DNA of 64,000 bases, from assembly GCF_020921035.1 (NCBI RefSeq), contig NC_063152.1:29201903-29265902 (forward strand), read 5' to 3'. The position numbers and the translations under genes are program-made. Shown here one piece after another: positions 11,351-22,124 of this stretch. The first letter of the stretch is position 1. Every line of letters starts with the position of its first letter. Under the pieces are notes generated by a model. It ran no database searches. It saw nothing but the letters and a program-made list of their open reading frames with translations, and had not been told where the DNA came from. Source of the DNA: Rhodamnia argentea (taxonomy: Eukaryota; Streptophyta; Magnoliopsida; Myrtales; Myrtaceae).

Positions 11351-12138
11351 TGATCTTATCCTTTCCATAAGTTTGAGGAGGCACAACAACCAATGTGAAA
11401 GGTCGAAGGACAAAGAAAATGATCTATCTTTGCGTGTGTACACAAACTGCTTGAACTCTTCTTCTCTTTTGCCATTTGACTTTACTTGAAAAGGGCAAGA
11501 AAATGAAGTCCCCACTCAAACGAGAGAACAACGATACTTCTATCTTGAGATCTTAGAAGAGACAATCTAGAAATGTCCCTTCGTTATTTCAGGATCGAAG
11601 TTCCGTATGTGAGCAGCATTTTCTAACTAACCCCTGAAGTTTCTGTGTCATCCACAGTTGTTGGACCTAAAACCCAAATGACATCATAAACCCCCTTTGG
11701 CACAACAATTTCTTCACTCAACATCATTATTTTATTTGGGTTTTTTGTTTAAAGAAAAAAGAAGCATTATAAAAAAAAAAAATCAGTCCGCAACATTAAT
11801 ACGACGAGTAAAGCGGGGTCAGATAAAACCTATTTGAAAATGAGCCGACTATTTCATCTGTGAATACCATTTAAGGTTGGCATAAGTTAAATGAGAGTAA
11901 TGAATTTATATATTCTCAGTTACCGTAATTAATCTCTCGTCACAGACACGATCACAAATGACCGTTGATTTGTAATTCGAAAAGTTAATAAGGTAAAAGG
12001 AAAGTGCTTGAGGATTACAGTGCCTCCCTTCTTTGGGAAAGTTCAAAAAGAATTCGGTAAGTGAAAGAAGATATAAAAATCTTACATTACTTGTATGGTG
12101 ACGACCTCGACCTCTTTGACTAACGTTGGCCATGCAAT
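11351..12138. other. Intergenic and upstream region of the MYB gene
   Basis: No gene is seen. A cluster of poly-A/T runs lies near 11700-11790. Confidence 0.5.
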
Positions 12139-12189
12139 TATAAAAGCCCATGGCCGTACATCAGAAGTTTCCAAATCACAATATATAAC
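12139..12189 (+). promoter_or_regulatory. TATA boxes of the R2R3-MYB gene
   Basis: Two candidates are present: TATAAAAG at 12139-12146 and TATATAAC at 12182-12189. The second gives a leader of about 40-45 nt, the first about 85-90 nt, before the ATG at 12259. Confidence 0.5.
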
Positions 12190-12258
12190 TCTCCATCCAT
12201 ATACTCAGTCGCAGCAGCGCTCGTCAGTCGGTTCGCTTCCTTTCCTCCGAGCGCAAAA

Positions 12259-13452
12259 ATGGTCCGATCTCCGTGTTGCTCCTCTGGCGACCACCATGAG
12301 GCGGAGGAGGGGTTGAAGAAAGGGCCGTGGAGTGCCGAGGAGGACGCGAAGCTGAGCGAGTACATAGAGAAGGAAGGGCATGGGAGATGGAGCGACCTCC
12401 CCAGGAAAGCAGGCCTCAACAGGTGCGGCAAGAGTTGCAGGTTGAGGTGGATCAATTACCTGAGGCCTGACATCAAGAGAGGCAACTTCTCTGAGGAAGA
12501 AGAGGCCGTGATCGTCCACTTCCATTCTCTTTATGGAAACAAGTAAGTAGCCTAGCTCTTTCCTCTCCTTTTTCCCAATTTTTTGGTCTATTTTTGCTTG
12601 ATCAAACAAGTGAGAACCTTCGAAACCTTTTTCGAATTAGAAAAAATTAATGTACCTGTTATTCGCTAGACTAGATTGGTTGGACATTTGGATGCTGCCA
12701 TTATGGAGTTTCATAGATCCATAAACAATTCATTCATTTTAGATACTCTTGTTAACTCGATTGGTTGGACATTTGCCTTCTTTCTTTAATTGATTTTGCA
12801 TCATAGGTGGTCGAAGATTGCGAGCCATCTCCAGGGGAGGACAGACAACGAAATTAAGAACCATTGGAACACCCGCATGAGGAAGAAGCTGCTCCGGATG
12901 GGCATCGATCCGAACACCCACAAGCCGAGGACCGATCATCTCAACCAAGCCATGAGCCTTTCACAGCTACTAAGTACTGGTGGATCACACTTGAGCAGCT
13001 GCTCATCACTGAGCTCTTTGGAGAACGCCATCGCAAATGCCACTGAACTAGCCAAGCTACAGCTCCACAACTTGCTAGTTCAAATCATCGGCACAAGCAG
13101 CCCACCTCCAATCTTGGATCATAGCACCAACACTCTATTGGGAGTTCCAGATTACCGTAGTCACCATCTGGGTGTTCCAGGGTTTGCTCCAACCATGGAG
13201 CACCAAGCAGTGAACCAGTCATCACCATGGACAAGTTATGGAGGTGGGTTGGGCGACAATGCATGCCTTCCTCAATTGGTCTCAGCTGCCTCTCCTGAGG
13301 GTTCTGCAATCATGAACCAGATGGAAAGTGAGGGCCTTCCAATTTGCAGCGACTTGCCCACACAATCTCCAGCCCTCACCTTTGTGGAGGACTGGGACAA
13401 TTTGCTTGAAGATGACACAAGCGCCTCCTTCTTGAGAGAGATTCTGCAATAG
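12259..13452 (+). CDS. R2R3-MYB transcription factor (309 aa)
   Basis: Exons are 12259-12542 and 12807-13452, joined through a 264-bp intron (GTAAGT...CATAG) that splits the Lys codon of GNK|WSK in R3. The product is a nuclear DNA-binding regulator. R2 (about residues 19-70) and R3 (71-122) carry the spaced aromatic residues ([63 protein letters not shown]). The segment after R3, [16 protein letters not shown], is the form seen in several Arabidopsis subgroups, including those that control cutin, wax and suberin. The C-terminus is acidic ([18 protein letters not shown]), a plausible activation region. The intron usually found inside R2 of this family is absent. The exact subgroup and target genes cannot be fixed from reading alone. 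Confidence 0.95.
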
Positions 13453-16400
13453 GTACGTTTTCATTTGGTTTTTCTAACTCCTTATTTCAACATCGAGTTG
13501 GCTGCATTACGACTAAAAAAAGGGAATAACGTCATCTTCCTATCTAACTTACCGCATATATGCAACTCCATCAAGCCCCATAGTAGACCACGGTTGTGTA
13601 GACCATGACCGATATTATCGTCTGGACAAAAAGTTATTAGGAACTTAATTACTCGCCGAGAACTAGAAAGAGCAAGTTCTGGAAAAATATCTATTCATAC
13701 AAGATATGTGACCTGTTGACATTACATATGTTTCCTCATTTTTTACTTAGCTATTATTTGAGTCAAATTTTTTCTCTTAATACTTAACTAGCGTGTATTT
13801 CTCTCGCTTGTTCAGCCGAAGACCGAGTTCATCTCTCACTGTAACTGTGGAAAATTAAAGTCGAGGCCATCTCCATACGGATTTACGAGCATCAAACCGA
13901 GGATACTAAAGAAAATTTCTTCATTTCTTCTTTTTTGGGGGGGTTTGCTCTATTGTCTATTCCTATTCACTATTCACGTGTTAATAATTCTTCAACAAAA
14001 TTTAGGGACGCTTCCCTATAGTAATGTTCCAACGATGTGGAAAGAGGAAAGGAGGAGGAAGCCTTGCGTGAACCTATACACACATACACCTGTACTCTCT
14101 TGTCTTTTTTTTTTCACTTCCTGTAAGATCTTTTCATATGTATAAGATGTGCATGAATGCTTCTTTCTCTAGAAACATTAACGAGTGATACCCTTTTCCA
14201 TTTGACTAATGCCCTAGCCATGGTCATTACGCTATTACCGACAGTCGTTGATTTTCTTGAAACCCTCTCTCTCTCTCAACATCTAATCACTTGTATTAAA
14301 CAAAAAAAGAAAGGGTTTAGGTTTTGTTGCTGTGGAGTTAAATGATATGTTATAGCATAAGTGGTCGCATCTGCTTAAAAGTCTTCACAAGACAGATCAC
14401 ATTATGTCCAGCACCACACGCAACGAGCATAAGCCAATTTGACTACTGTCTTGCAAGAATCCGTAACTAACCTAACAACCTAAGTTTGCAGTGTTCCCTT
14501 TCAGTGTCCTTAATGTCTCTGTCGGGAAACCACATAATTAGGTGGATTTAGGAATTTAGGAGCTTGTCCTCTTGCGAGGCTAACCCACGTAATTAAGGGG
14601 TTTCCTAGGGCGGCTCTAGTTAGAACGAGGACCATTTTTTTAGGAGGGAAAGGACATACCATCTTCTTGGCACTTCATCTATTTCACGCTCCTAAGCTGT
14701 TTTCCTGCAGATTAGTTGGGTCGTTCTGGATAATAATGTATGGTTACAAGTCCAGCTTTGACTTGTGCAAATCATGTGTGTTGACTTTGATTCACCATTG
14801 AAAAGCACAATTGCAGAATGCATTCCGGGAAGCATAGAAAAGGGAAAACAAAGATAGACGTATGATGTGCCGGAAATGTACTTATGGTACATATTGTACC
14901 ACATAGAGTTGGACCGACATCGAAGTCATTAGATGGATACGTACGAGCGATGAATATTAATTTAACTCATGTTCTTTCTTCCATTCGACTGCGTTCTTGA
15001 TGCGGGTAACCATATGTAAAGTAGACTTAATCGTCTCCCCTTTTTCTTGAATAAATTATCTCAACTGTGCGTCGGGAGTATCTCAAGTTAGGCCTTACAT
15101 CCCTAACCAAGCAAGAATAGGAGGGAAGGGAAGAGACCCCAGCTAATTGTTTTTTCACCAGCCCAAGCCGAGAAACTAAACCCTAAACAAAGGAGTTAAG
15201 TAGTCTATAAAGCGCATTCAGCTTAGAAATAAGTTGTCTTGATCTCCTTTCGCAGAGATTAAGTCTTTATGACCAAATTGAAATACTATATTGGTAAAGC
15301 GTCAAAAGGTTTAGGACTAAGTTGGCCAAATTGAAAGATTTATGACCGAATTGGCATCCGTACAATAGTTTTACAGCTTTTTCCATAATTATACCGAAAA
15401 AGTCCCTCGCAACCACGTTTGTGATATAGAGTACAATTTCGTATGGCTGAAGCTAGAATTGAAAAAAAAATTGCGCGCCACTTGAGGAACAATTCAGCAG
15501 TGGTGGAGACCTACTTAATAAATCATATGAGGAAGCGTAATAACTCGACGTCGAAGCATAAATTGGATTTGTCAATTCTTCTCTCGACAGGAAACAGTAT
15601 TACGTGGCGCGAAAACTTATCGGATCGGATTAGAGAGGTCTCGCGACTTAACATTGGTGGAGAGAGAGGTCCAAGAGACGCTGCTTGTTCCTGCTAGAAC
15701 AACAAAACGAATGCAAAATTTCTTTTGTTTTCTGGGAAGGCCACACCATCAAATTCTCAAAGTATTTAGAGTCGCGGGCTCGAGCCCAGAAGACAAATCA
15801 TAGCTAAGAGATCTACAAGCCCATGGAGACAAATGGGCAAAGGAAGAGGAAGAGCCATCAACGTTCAAGAATTAACATGATTTGAACAGGATGCATTGGT
15901 GTGATGATGCCCAAATCAAATGCATGGAATCCAACCGACGATCCATATCACGTTTAAGAATTCAAATTATCACAGAAACTGCGCAGAGGAGCATCCCTGT
16001 CCTTGTATAGTAACAGTGATCCATTACCTCTCTCGAGTAATGACATCTTGCTACGAAAACAAATGCGCGGTCGAGATCTCTTTCTGTAAATCGCGGGTAA
16101 TTTTTCGCGGCAAATTGGGTCGTGTACTCGAGCAAAGCCCGATCCTTCAATAAGTACATATTATGTGGAGCCCCGCTAGTATGACAGTATAATAGAGGAA
16201 TGCTAGTTCTAAGATTGGAGATGAGTCCCGCCGTGATTGCTAAATATTTTTTGCCTTTCATAACACTTGCGGTTGAGATTGCACCGTTATCTTGTTACAC
16301 TGTCAACTTTTCAAATCCCAATTAACATGATTAACGCAAGCTCTTTCGTTTTTAAGACAAAAATAATCGTTCTTCTCACGTTTGGAGAAGATCACTATTT

Positions 16401-16707
16401 TCGTCCCCCGAATTCACGACGCCTCATACATCCACCATAACATAACGTGTGCTGTGTTTGACAAACAAGCGCCCCCCTTAAAGCTTTAACGTCGTTATCC
16501 CATCGACAAATCCAAGGGGGCCAAAAAACAATGGAATCCCCCCCGGTTTTGTCTCTTCAGCTGTCGCAGAAATCAATGGGGAAAATGGAAAAACAGACAA
16601 CAGTTGCAACCACAAAATCGGTGGGCTAGTTCCTCTCTCTTGATCTCTCTCCTGTCTGAATAAATTTTCAAGGACCCCAACACAAAGCCAAGATCTAAGA
16701 AGGTGTT
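13453..16707. other. Intergenic, no gene seen except repeat arm
   Basis: Contains the 3' flank of the MYB gene and a family A arm (separate entry). Short open frames at 13945, 14157 and 15443 lack motifs, ATG context or codon character. Nothing else was recognised over about 3.2 kb. Confidence 0.5.
15265..15390. repeat. Family A repeat, single right arm
   Basis: The segment shows the right-arm phrases only (AGGTTTAGGACTAAGTTGGC, GACCGAATTGGCATCCGTAC), ending in a short T-rich run. No matching left arm is visible nearby. Confidence 0.55.
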
Positions 16708-16715
16708 CATAAATA
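16708..16715 (+). promoter_or_regulatory. TATA box for the small secreted peptide gene
   Basis: The motif CATAAATA lies 92 bp before the ATG at 16800, which predicts transcription from about 16740 and a 60-nt leader. Confidence 0.45.
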
Positions 16716-16799
16716 GGGCCCCCCCAACCCGAAGGAAGCGAAGAGCATTTCCAGAGCCGAACCTTGTTTCTTGATCTCATCTTTATTGCATACTTTCTC

Positions 16800-17051
16800 A
16801 TGGCTTCACTCATCCTCCTCTTGTCCGAGTTGATCCGTGTCCAGGGCGCTGCCTCTGCTTCTCTCCCGACTTCACAGCTCTATTCTTCTGATGGTCCTGC
16901 GACGGCCTCGTCGTCTTGTGCGGCGGCGGGGGCGGCTTCTACCTGTTCGATCGGTGCGAAACAGAGGCCCATGACCCGGCACGAGAGCTACGACCCCAGC
17001 GGCGAGGATCTGCAGGAACCAAGAGTCTGCGTTGACCTTGCCTGGCCTTAG
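16800..17051 (+). CDS. Possible small secreted peptide precursor (83 aa)
   Basis: This is a single-exon frame from ATG 16800 to TAG 17049-17051. The first ~20 residues (MASLILLLSELIRVQGAASA) look like a cleavable signal peptide with a small-residue cleavage site. The mature part is Ser/Ala-rich and then contains three cysteines in all (two in a CAAAGAASTC segment, one near the end). It ends in a charged segment MTRHESYDPSGEDLQEPRV followed by CVDLAWP. The frame is GC-rich compared with its surroundings, and a TATA box lies 92 bp upstream. No known peptide family (CLE, RALF, CEP, PIP, IDA) is recognised. It may be an orphan apoplastic peptide. A non-coding transcript with a chance frame cannot be ruled out. 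Confidence 0.5.
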   Translation: MASLILLLSELIRVQGAASASLPTSQLYSSDGPATASSSCAAAGAASTCSIGAKQRPMTRHESYDPSGEDLQEPRVCVDLAWP

Positions 17052-17464
17052 ATTGTGATCAATCTAGTCTGTATCGATCTTAGTTTCAGAGTCTGCAATC
17101 CCGAAGCAATGCCTGCTTTTGTCTTCATTGTGTACATTTTCCATTTGTAAGGATCTTCTTTCGATACTGTATGGACATCAAGCGCATTGTGCTGTGGCAA
17201 TTAACCATCTCTGGGAAACCATCCATGACAATTTCAGCAAAAATACAGTAAAAAAAAGGGGCTTTCAGACTGAAGCAGAGAAAGCATAGCCGAAAAATTC
17301 ATCTTCTCTGTTTGTTTGTTTGTTTGTTTGTCGAACGGCTTCTCTGTTTAAGCAGGGCATTGCTGTCCTCTACACAACACAGCCCGATACGCTTACTCAG
17401 TATCTCGACATGAATTCACACAATTTTTTTTTGTTGTAAGTCCTCATTTGTTGTGTTCGGTAAC
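17052..17464. other. 3' flank of the peptide gene; (TTTG)n microsatellite
   Basis: A run of five to six TTTG units lies at about 17309-17331. No gene is seen. Confidence 0.5.
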
Positions 17465-17605
17465 AACCACGAGGGAAAACTTTTCAAATTGTGTCAATTT
17501 AGTCCTAAAACTTTTCACATTTTCCAAATTAATCCTTTCAGCCAATTTTGATCGGAAATAATTGACGTGGACGTCACCTGCCTTTCGTGGCATGGCTGAT
17601 ACCGC
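17465..17605. repeat. Family A repeat, single left arm
   Basis: Left-arm phrases (TTGTGTCAATTTAGTCCTAA, CCAATTTTGATCGGAAATAA) are followed by the core word TTGACGTGGACGTCACC. No right arm follows within several hundred bases. Confidence 0.55.
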
Positions 17606-18110
17606 GGTTTTGCATGCCGTATTGCTGGCCCCAAAAACACAATAGCCATAACAAGCAAGCAATATGATAGAAGTAGAACTCCATTTCCTGGATCCTTCAA
17701 GCGTAAGTTGCCTGTAAACACGATAGTCTTGCCGTAGTTATTAAAAATATCAAATCACATGCTGATCAAGCAGCTTTAAGCGTTCATCGAGGGTTTTGCA
17801 TGTTATCTAAAGTGGAAGATCTTGAACCCTAATCTTAGATCCTAATCTTTTTGGACCTCTCATTTGCTTCCAGAATGATTACCAATGTTCTTCTTCTTCT
17901 TTTATGTTAAGATTAATGTCATTCATATCATAATAATAGTTCGAGAGTTCCATTTTTTAAGTCTAGCAAATTTCAAACAACTTCTGAACAAAAAAGAAGC
18001 CCGAAACAAATAAAAAAGCACAATCTGCAGTTAGAAGTACACTTTCATCCCTCCAGAATAAGTTTATCACTCTAAAATTTCGACGGCCGATCACTAAATT
18101 CAGTAATAAT

Positions 18111-19280
18111 TAGAGATGCAAAATGGGTAGGTCGGATCAATTATGATTCGACCCATATTGACCAATTCAATCCGCTTTGACCCATAATCATGTAATAAAA
18201 ATTTAATGACCCATACCGACTCGACTCACACCCGACACATACCCAATCCAACTCATATTGACACCTCCCACCCTTCTTCGTCGCTACTCCTGCCGCCCGC
18301 CCACCCACCCTCCCCCGTCCTCCCGCCCGTCACCAGCGCTCCCTCCACCGCTGCCGCCCACCCCCATATGTCCCAATTAAATATTCATTAAATTGGTCGA
18401 ATCACTGCTTTTCGATTTGACCGATTATTGCGCAGACTGGGACAGACCGACGAAAAATTAGCAACCCACAGTTTCCTTTTCCCACGACTTTCCTCCCGAC
18501 TCTCTTTTCCTTCTCTGATCTTCTTCATCTTCATCTTCTTCCTCATCATCATCTTCTTTGGTTTTGCCGTTCGTTTACTTGGTTCCGTGTGCGGTGTCCA
18601 AAGTCCAGCCATAGCCACCTGCAGCTCCTCCTTCATCGTCGCCTCCCACCTAAGCCCCCCACTTCCATGACATATGGCTCTCTTTTCTTCCTCCATTCAA
18701 TTCCATCCTCCTCCGTCTCCTTCACTTCCCTCGCGCTTTCTCTGAACCCCCCCTCCCCGTCTCATTGCTAGATCAGCGAGCAGCCCTCGGCCCCTCCATC
18801 CCTGCCCCCGATCGTTAATTCGAAGATGATGGGCTCCGAGAACCAGGGTTTCAAGGAAGCCCACCTCTACGCCTCCAAAGAAGAGATGGAATCCCTCGTC
18901 CTCGAGGACGCCTCCATATCCACAGAAGATAGGTTTTAGTTTAGGTAAAACATGCTTTCGATCTCGAGGACGCCGTTGACGGTGACGGCGATCTTCTTGC
19001 ACACCTTGGAGTCCATATGGATGCAGTGCCGGATAACTAATATCAACTTTGGCGGTGGTGGGTGGTGGCGGCGGAGTCTTGGAAAGCTATAACCCATGAG
19101 TAAAAAATGGATCGAAAATGGGTTGAGCTAAAAAACTCATTAAAATCCATATTTGAATAGACTTTATAATCTTAGATCCATATTTTACTCATTTTTTTTA
19201 AAATTTAGTGAACTCATATATAGCCAAAGTATATAAAAGTGAGTTAGAAAATGAGTCAATGACCCATATTGACACCTCTA
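18111..19280. mobile_element. Non-autonomous hAT-like element (~1.17 kb)
   Basis: The left end reads TAGAGATGCAAAATGGGT (18111) and the right end is its imperfect reverse complement (...ACCCATATTGACACCTCTA, ending 19280). TAG-AG-TG starts are typical of plant hAT terminal inverted repeats. The flanking 8-mers are GTAATAAT and ATGATAAG, which agree at 5 of 8 positions, so the target duplication is only weak. Subterminal DNA repeats the words GACCCATA and ACTCAT. No transposase is present. The interior (18240-19070) is GC-rich and unlike the AT-rich ends. Confidence 0.55.
18825..18939 (+). pseudogene. Coding-like fragment inside the hAT-like element
   Basis: An ATG-started frame of 37 codons reads MGSENQGFKEAHLYAS then KEEMESLVLEDAS, ending in TAG at 18937-18939. 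The composition looks like the N-terminus of a real protein, but I do not recognise it. A second coding-like piece lies close by on the minus strand (about 18945-19012, KIAVTVNGVLEIE). Opposite strands and abrupt ends suggest captured gene fragments rather than a gene. Confidence 0.3.
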
Positions 19281-20320
19281 ATGATAAGCACACACTGAGA
19301 TCCTCCACTCTATTGCAACGGCTTGCTATGTGCGTCTACGTTCAACGCCCTCATCACTATTGCATTATAGAGACATCAACATCAATATATTGAAAGAAAC
19401 GTAGATGCAATACCTATAGAAAACTCTCAAATCTATATTTAAATCTAGCTTGGGAGAGTAAAATCTTCAAAGCTTGACCTAAATCTAAATTGGGAGAGAA
19501 GAGCGGCTTAATTTAAGAGAGGTTATAGAGTCACATCACGACCATTTTTCTCGCCGACTGTCGATTGGACAGATGGCCGAACTAATCTCCACGCCCACTC
19601 AAGATCAGCTGCAGAAATTATTCATGCAAACAAGATCAAAGCTTCAAAGAAGGAAGAGGAAAACAAGGAAGAAAAATGGAGAGGGAAGGAGGCCGTCTCT
19701 CCCTCTCCCTCAAAGGTACATTGGCGGCTGTTTTTTCAAGGGAAGGGAATTGATTACCAATGTCAACTCTTTCTTTCTCAGGCCAATTCTCAATTTGCGA
19801 GTGTGGCGAGTCGGGTCTTCATGTAAAAGTTCAATGTTTCTAGAACAAAATGCAGTCGACTCACAGCTATATGCCCAAGCAATTAGATCAAACGATATTC
19901 CACTCGTTGGTTCATTGAAGGGCAAGTAGTCTCTTCATTTTGCCTACGAAGATATTTTCTTTTTCTACCTTCCTGAGTTTTAATGGCTACGGAGTGGTTA
20001 GTAGGTGCTGATCAGCTTTATTGATTGGACAGCTCCTTGTGCTCAAGGATTGAGAAATCTTCACCGCCATTTTGTCAAGTGGCCACACGAGAAAGTGAAA
20101 GGACTCGTGACGTGTTGATCCACAATCAATGGCCATAAATAATTATTTCTGTTAAGATATATGCCTCCAACAAGGAAACTTTCCTAATCAAACATGGAGC
20201 TTGCTTGATGTCCTTCAGAAATCAAAACCATTCCCATTAGATCCGTCGATGTCCACTTTTCCTTCTTCTATCACTATCGATTCGATTTAACTCAATCAAA
20301 TCTAACTTTCATACCAATTA
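19281..20320. other. Intergenic, no gene seen
   Basis: An open frame at 19573-19929 starts with ATG and is Lys/Arg-rich early on (RRKRKTRKKNGEGRR), but it has no motif, TATA or conserved look. I leave it uncalled. Confidence 0.45.
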
Positions 20321-20535
20321 TTGTATAAGCAAGCAATCGAATAATAAAATAGACAAAATAAAAAAATAAATCGAATAATGAATTTACGTGCTTCGATCGG
20401 GTGATCTACGTCCACAAGGGAGCTACAGTGAAATTCATTACTACTCTCCCTCTCGACCGAATTACGTAAATTAGGTGTCTCATATATTTTATTATTCTAT
20501 CTATTTTCTCATTCGATCACTTGCTTCCACAATAG
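20321..20535. repeat. MITE-like inverted repeat (~215 bp)
   Basis: The left arm (20321-20400) and right arm (20455-20535) are reverse complements over about 80 bp with scattered mismatches. The left outer words TTGTATAAGCAAGCAATCGA match TTGTGGAAGCAAGTGATCGA on the other strand. The centre contains TCTACGTCCACAAGGGAGCT, a phrase I recall from dispersed repeats in many dicots. Confidence 0.55.
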
Positions 20536-22000
20536 TTTTTAGTACTTGCTCATCAAACACACATAAGGCCATAAAAGTAAAATCACAAATGTCCATAACA
20601 CTAGGATCAATTTGATGATTCAACATCAGTCTATTAGGAATTTAGGTTGGACCCAAAAAAATGAGATGTCTCGGGGATCTATGGCAAGGTTTAGCCGATG
20701 ACCATGCAACGAAACCGCTTGCAGCCAGAGGTTTTTTGGCTAAACAGAGGGACATCTTAGATTGGTCAACGGTCGATCATTAAAAAACAAGCGGCAATAG
20801 CAAATTCTGACAATCGAAAGCGCCGTCTTCCGCATCCTGCGAAAAGAGGGCACATAGCAGAACCAAAACTGACATCGGGGGAAGCAATCGCTTCGCCAAA
20901 AACGGCTAAAGAGCATATAAAACCAAATGGGCTTTGTGATAAACCACTCAACGCCTGTATATCTTCTCGACCCACCGGGAAAATTTCTAGTTGGACTTCG
21001 CCGCCGATGTGCCGACTAATTTCACAGGTTTGAGAATATGCTGGACATTCAAAGGCGGTGATTGAAACCGCGAGTGAAGAACTCTCGAGAGACTTCTTGT
21101 TTCAGTCGCAGGTGGAACAAAAGGAGATTGAAGCGTCTTTCGATCAAGAAGTCAAAAAGGAAAGCAAAGTTCAAATTGGACTTTCGGCTTGAGAAAATGA
21201 GTTACCGACTGATTGTCCATGCAAGAATTTTCCCCATAACTATCTGAGTTCCACCTTCCACGAGCCCCCCAGAGATGCCAATACCACATCTTCTGGTCAT
21301 TCTGTTTTTAGACTGTACAGCAGCTGAAGCAAATAACAGAACCGCTCAGCAATCGTCTAACAACGTAAAGGGAGGAGGAATGGAAGAGAGTCATGAGAGC
21401 GTTGCTGAGTTGTCAAGTGAACTCACAGCTCAGTTGGTTGAGTAGGGGAGTTAGCCCTCCAACAGAGTGGCGGGTTTGAAGAGGAAGTGCTAATAAATCG
21501 GACAGAAACCGGGGACGAGATCGATAGGTAGCACAAGTCCGAAGCATCTGTACTTGCTATTTCAGTACTCGTGCATTAGTTGACTGCCTCATGCAGAGAA
21601 CTCCTCATGAGAAGAAGCAAAACCAATTTTTGAGGGACTCGCGGAGTTAAGACTATGGACCAAACTGTAAAATTCGATTCTCTTAAGCTGCCAGAGCTGC
21701 AAAACTAGTGCAATGAGATAACTTTGCTCTGGCTAGAATTCAGATGGTCTGAGAATCTGGAGCGAGTTTACATTTATCAGGGATCAAAACCATGTAATGT
21801 TGTCAGGCACAAGAAACGAAAAGCTACAAGCAGACATGCTTAGTATGCCAATATACCATGAAAGTAAATGTTGCAACCAGCTTCAACTCGTCGACAGAGA
21901 ATAGAGCCTCAAGACTTTTACCAATTTCCAGCGAAGGAATCCGCAACTAACCTCCATTGGCAACAGTGAAAAGAGCCTGACACAATGGTTTTCAATCCAC
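20536..22000. other. Intergenic; interrupted open frame at 20761-21192
   Basis: On the plus strand one frame is open from 20761 to 21192 except for a single TGA at 21030-21032. The first part is Lys/Pro/Ser-rich (NSDNRKRRLPHPAKRGH); the second part reads like a helical segment (QSQVEQKEIEASFDQEVKKE). There is no start codon at the head and no recognised domain. It may be a decayed gene or an exon pair. Otherwise the stretch shows only a tRNA-like segment (separate entry). Confidence 0.3.
21424..21480 (+). repeat. tRNA-like / SINE-like segment
   Basis: The segment reads CAGCTCAGTTGGTTGAGTAG, close to a Pol III A-box, and 30-35 bp further GGCGGGTTTGAAGA, close to a B-box. Between them AGGG-GAGTTAG-CCCT forms a small anticodon-like stem-loop, but the base before the anticodon position is not T. 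No acceptor stem closes it, so it is not a functional tRNA. It is best read as a tRNA pseudogene or the head of a SINE. Confidence 0.3.
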
Positions 22001-22124
22001 TGCCTGGCTCGAGTTCAATCAAACCCGAGGCTTTCCTTCATCCCCATCTTTGACCGCGGACATTGCAGTTTGCGCACACTTTGATGGCTTCCTCGTCACA
22101 AGCATGTGCAGGATATACATAGAA

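Noticed and set aside
12138..12609. Long minus-strand frames opposite the MYB exon
   Set aside because: They are antisense shadows of a well-supported MYB coding exon.
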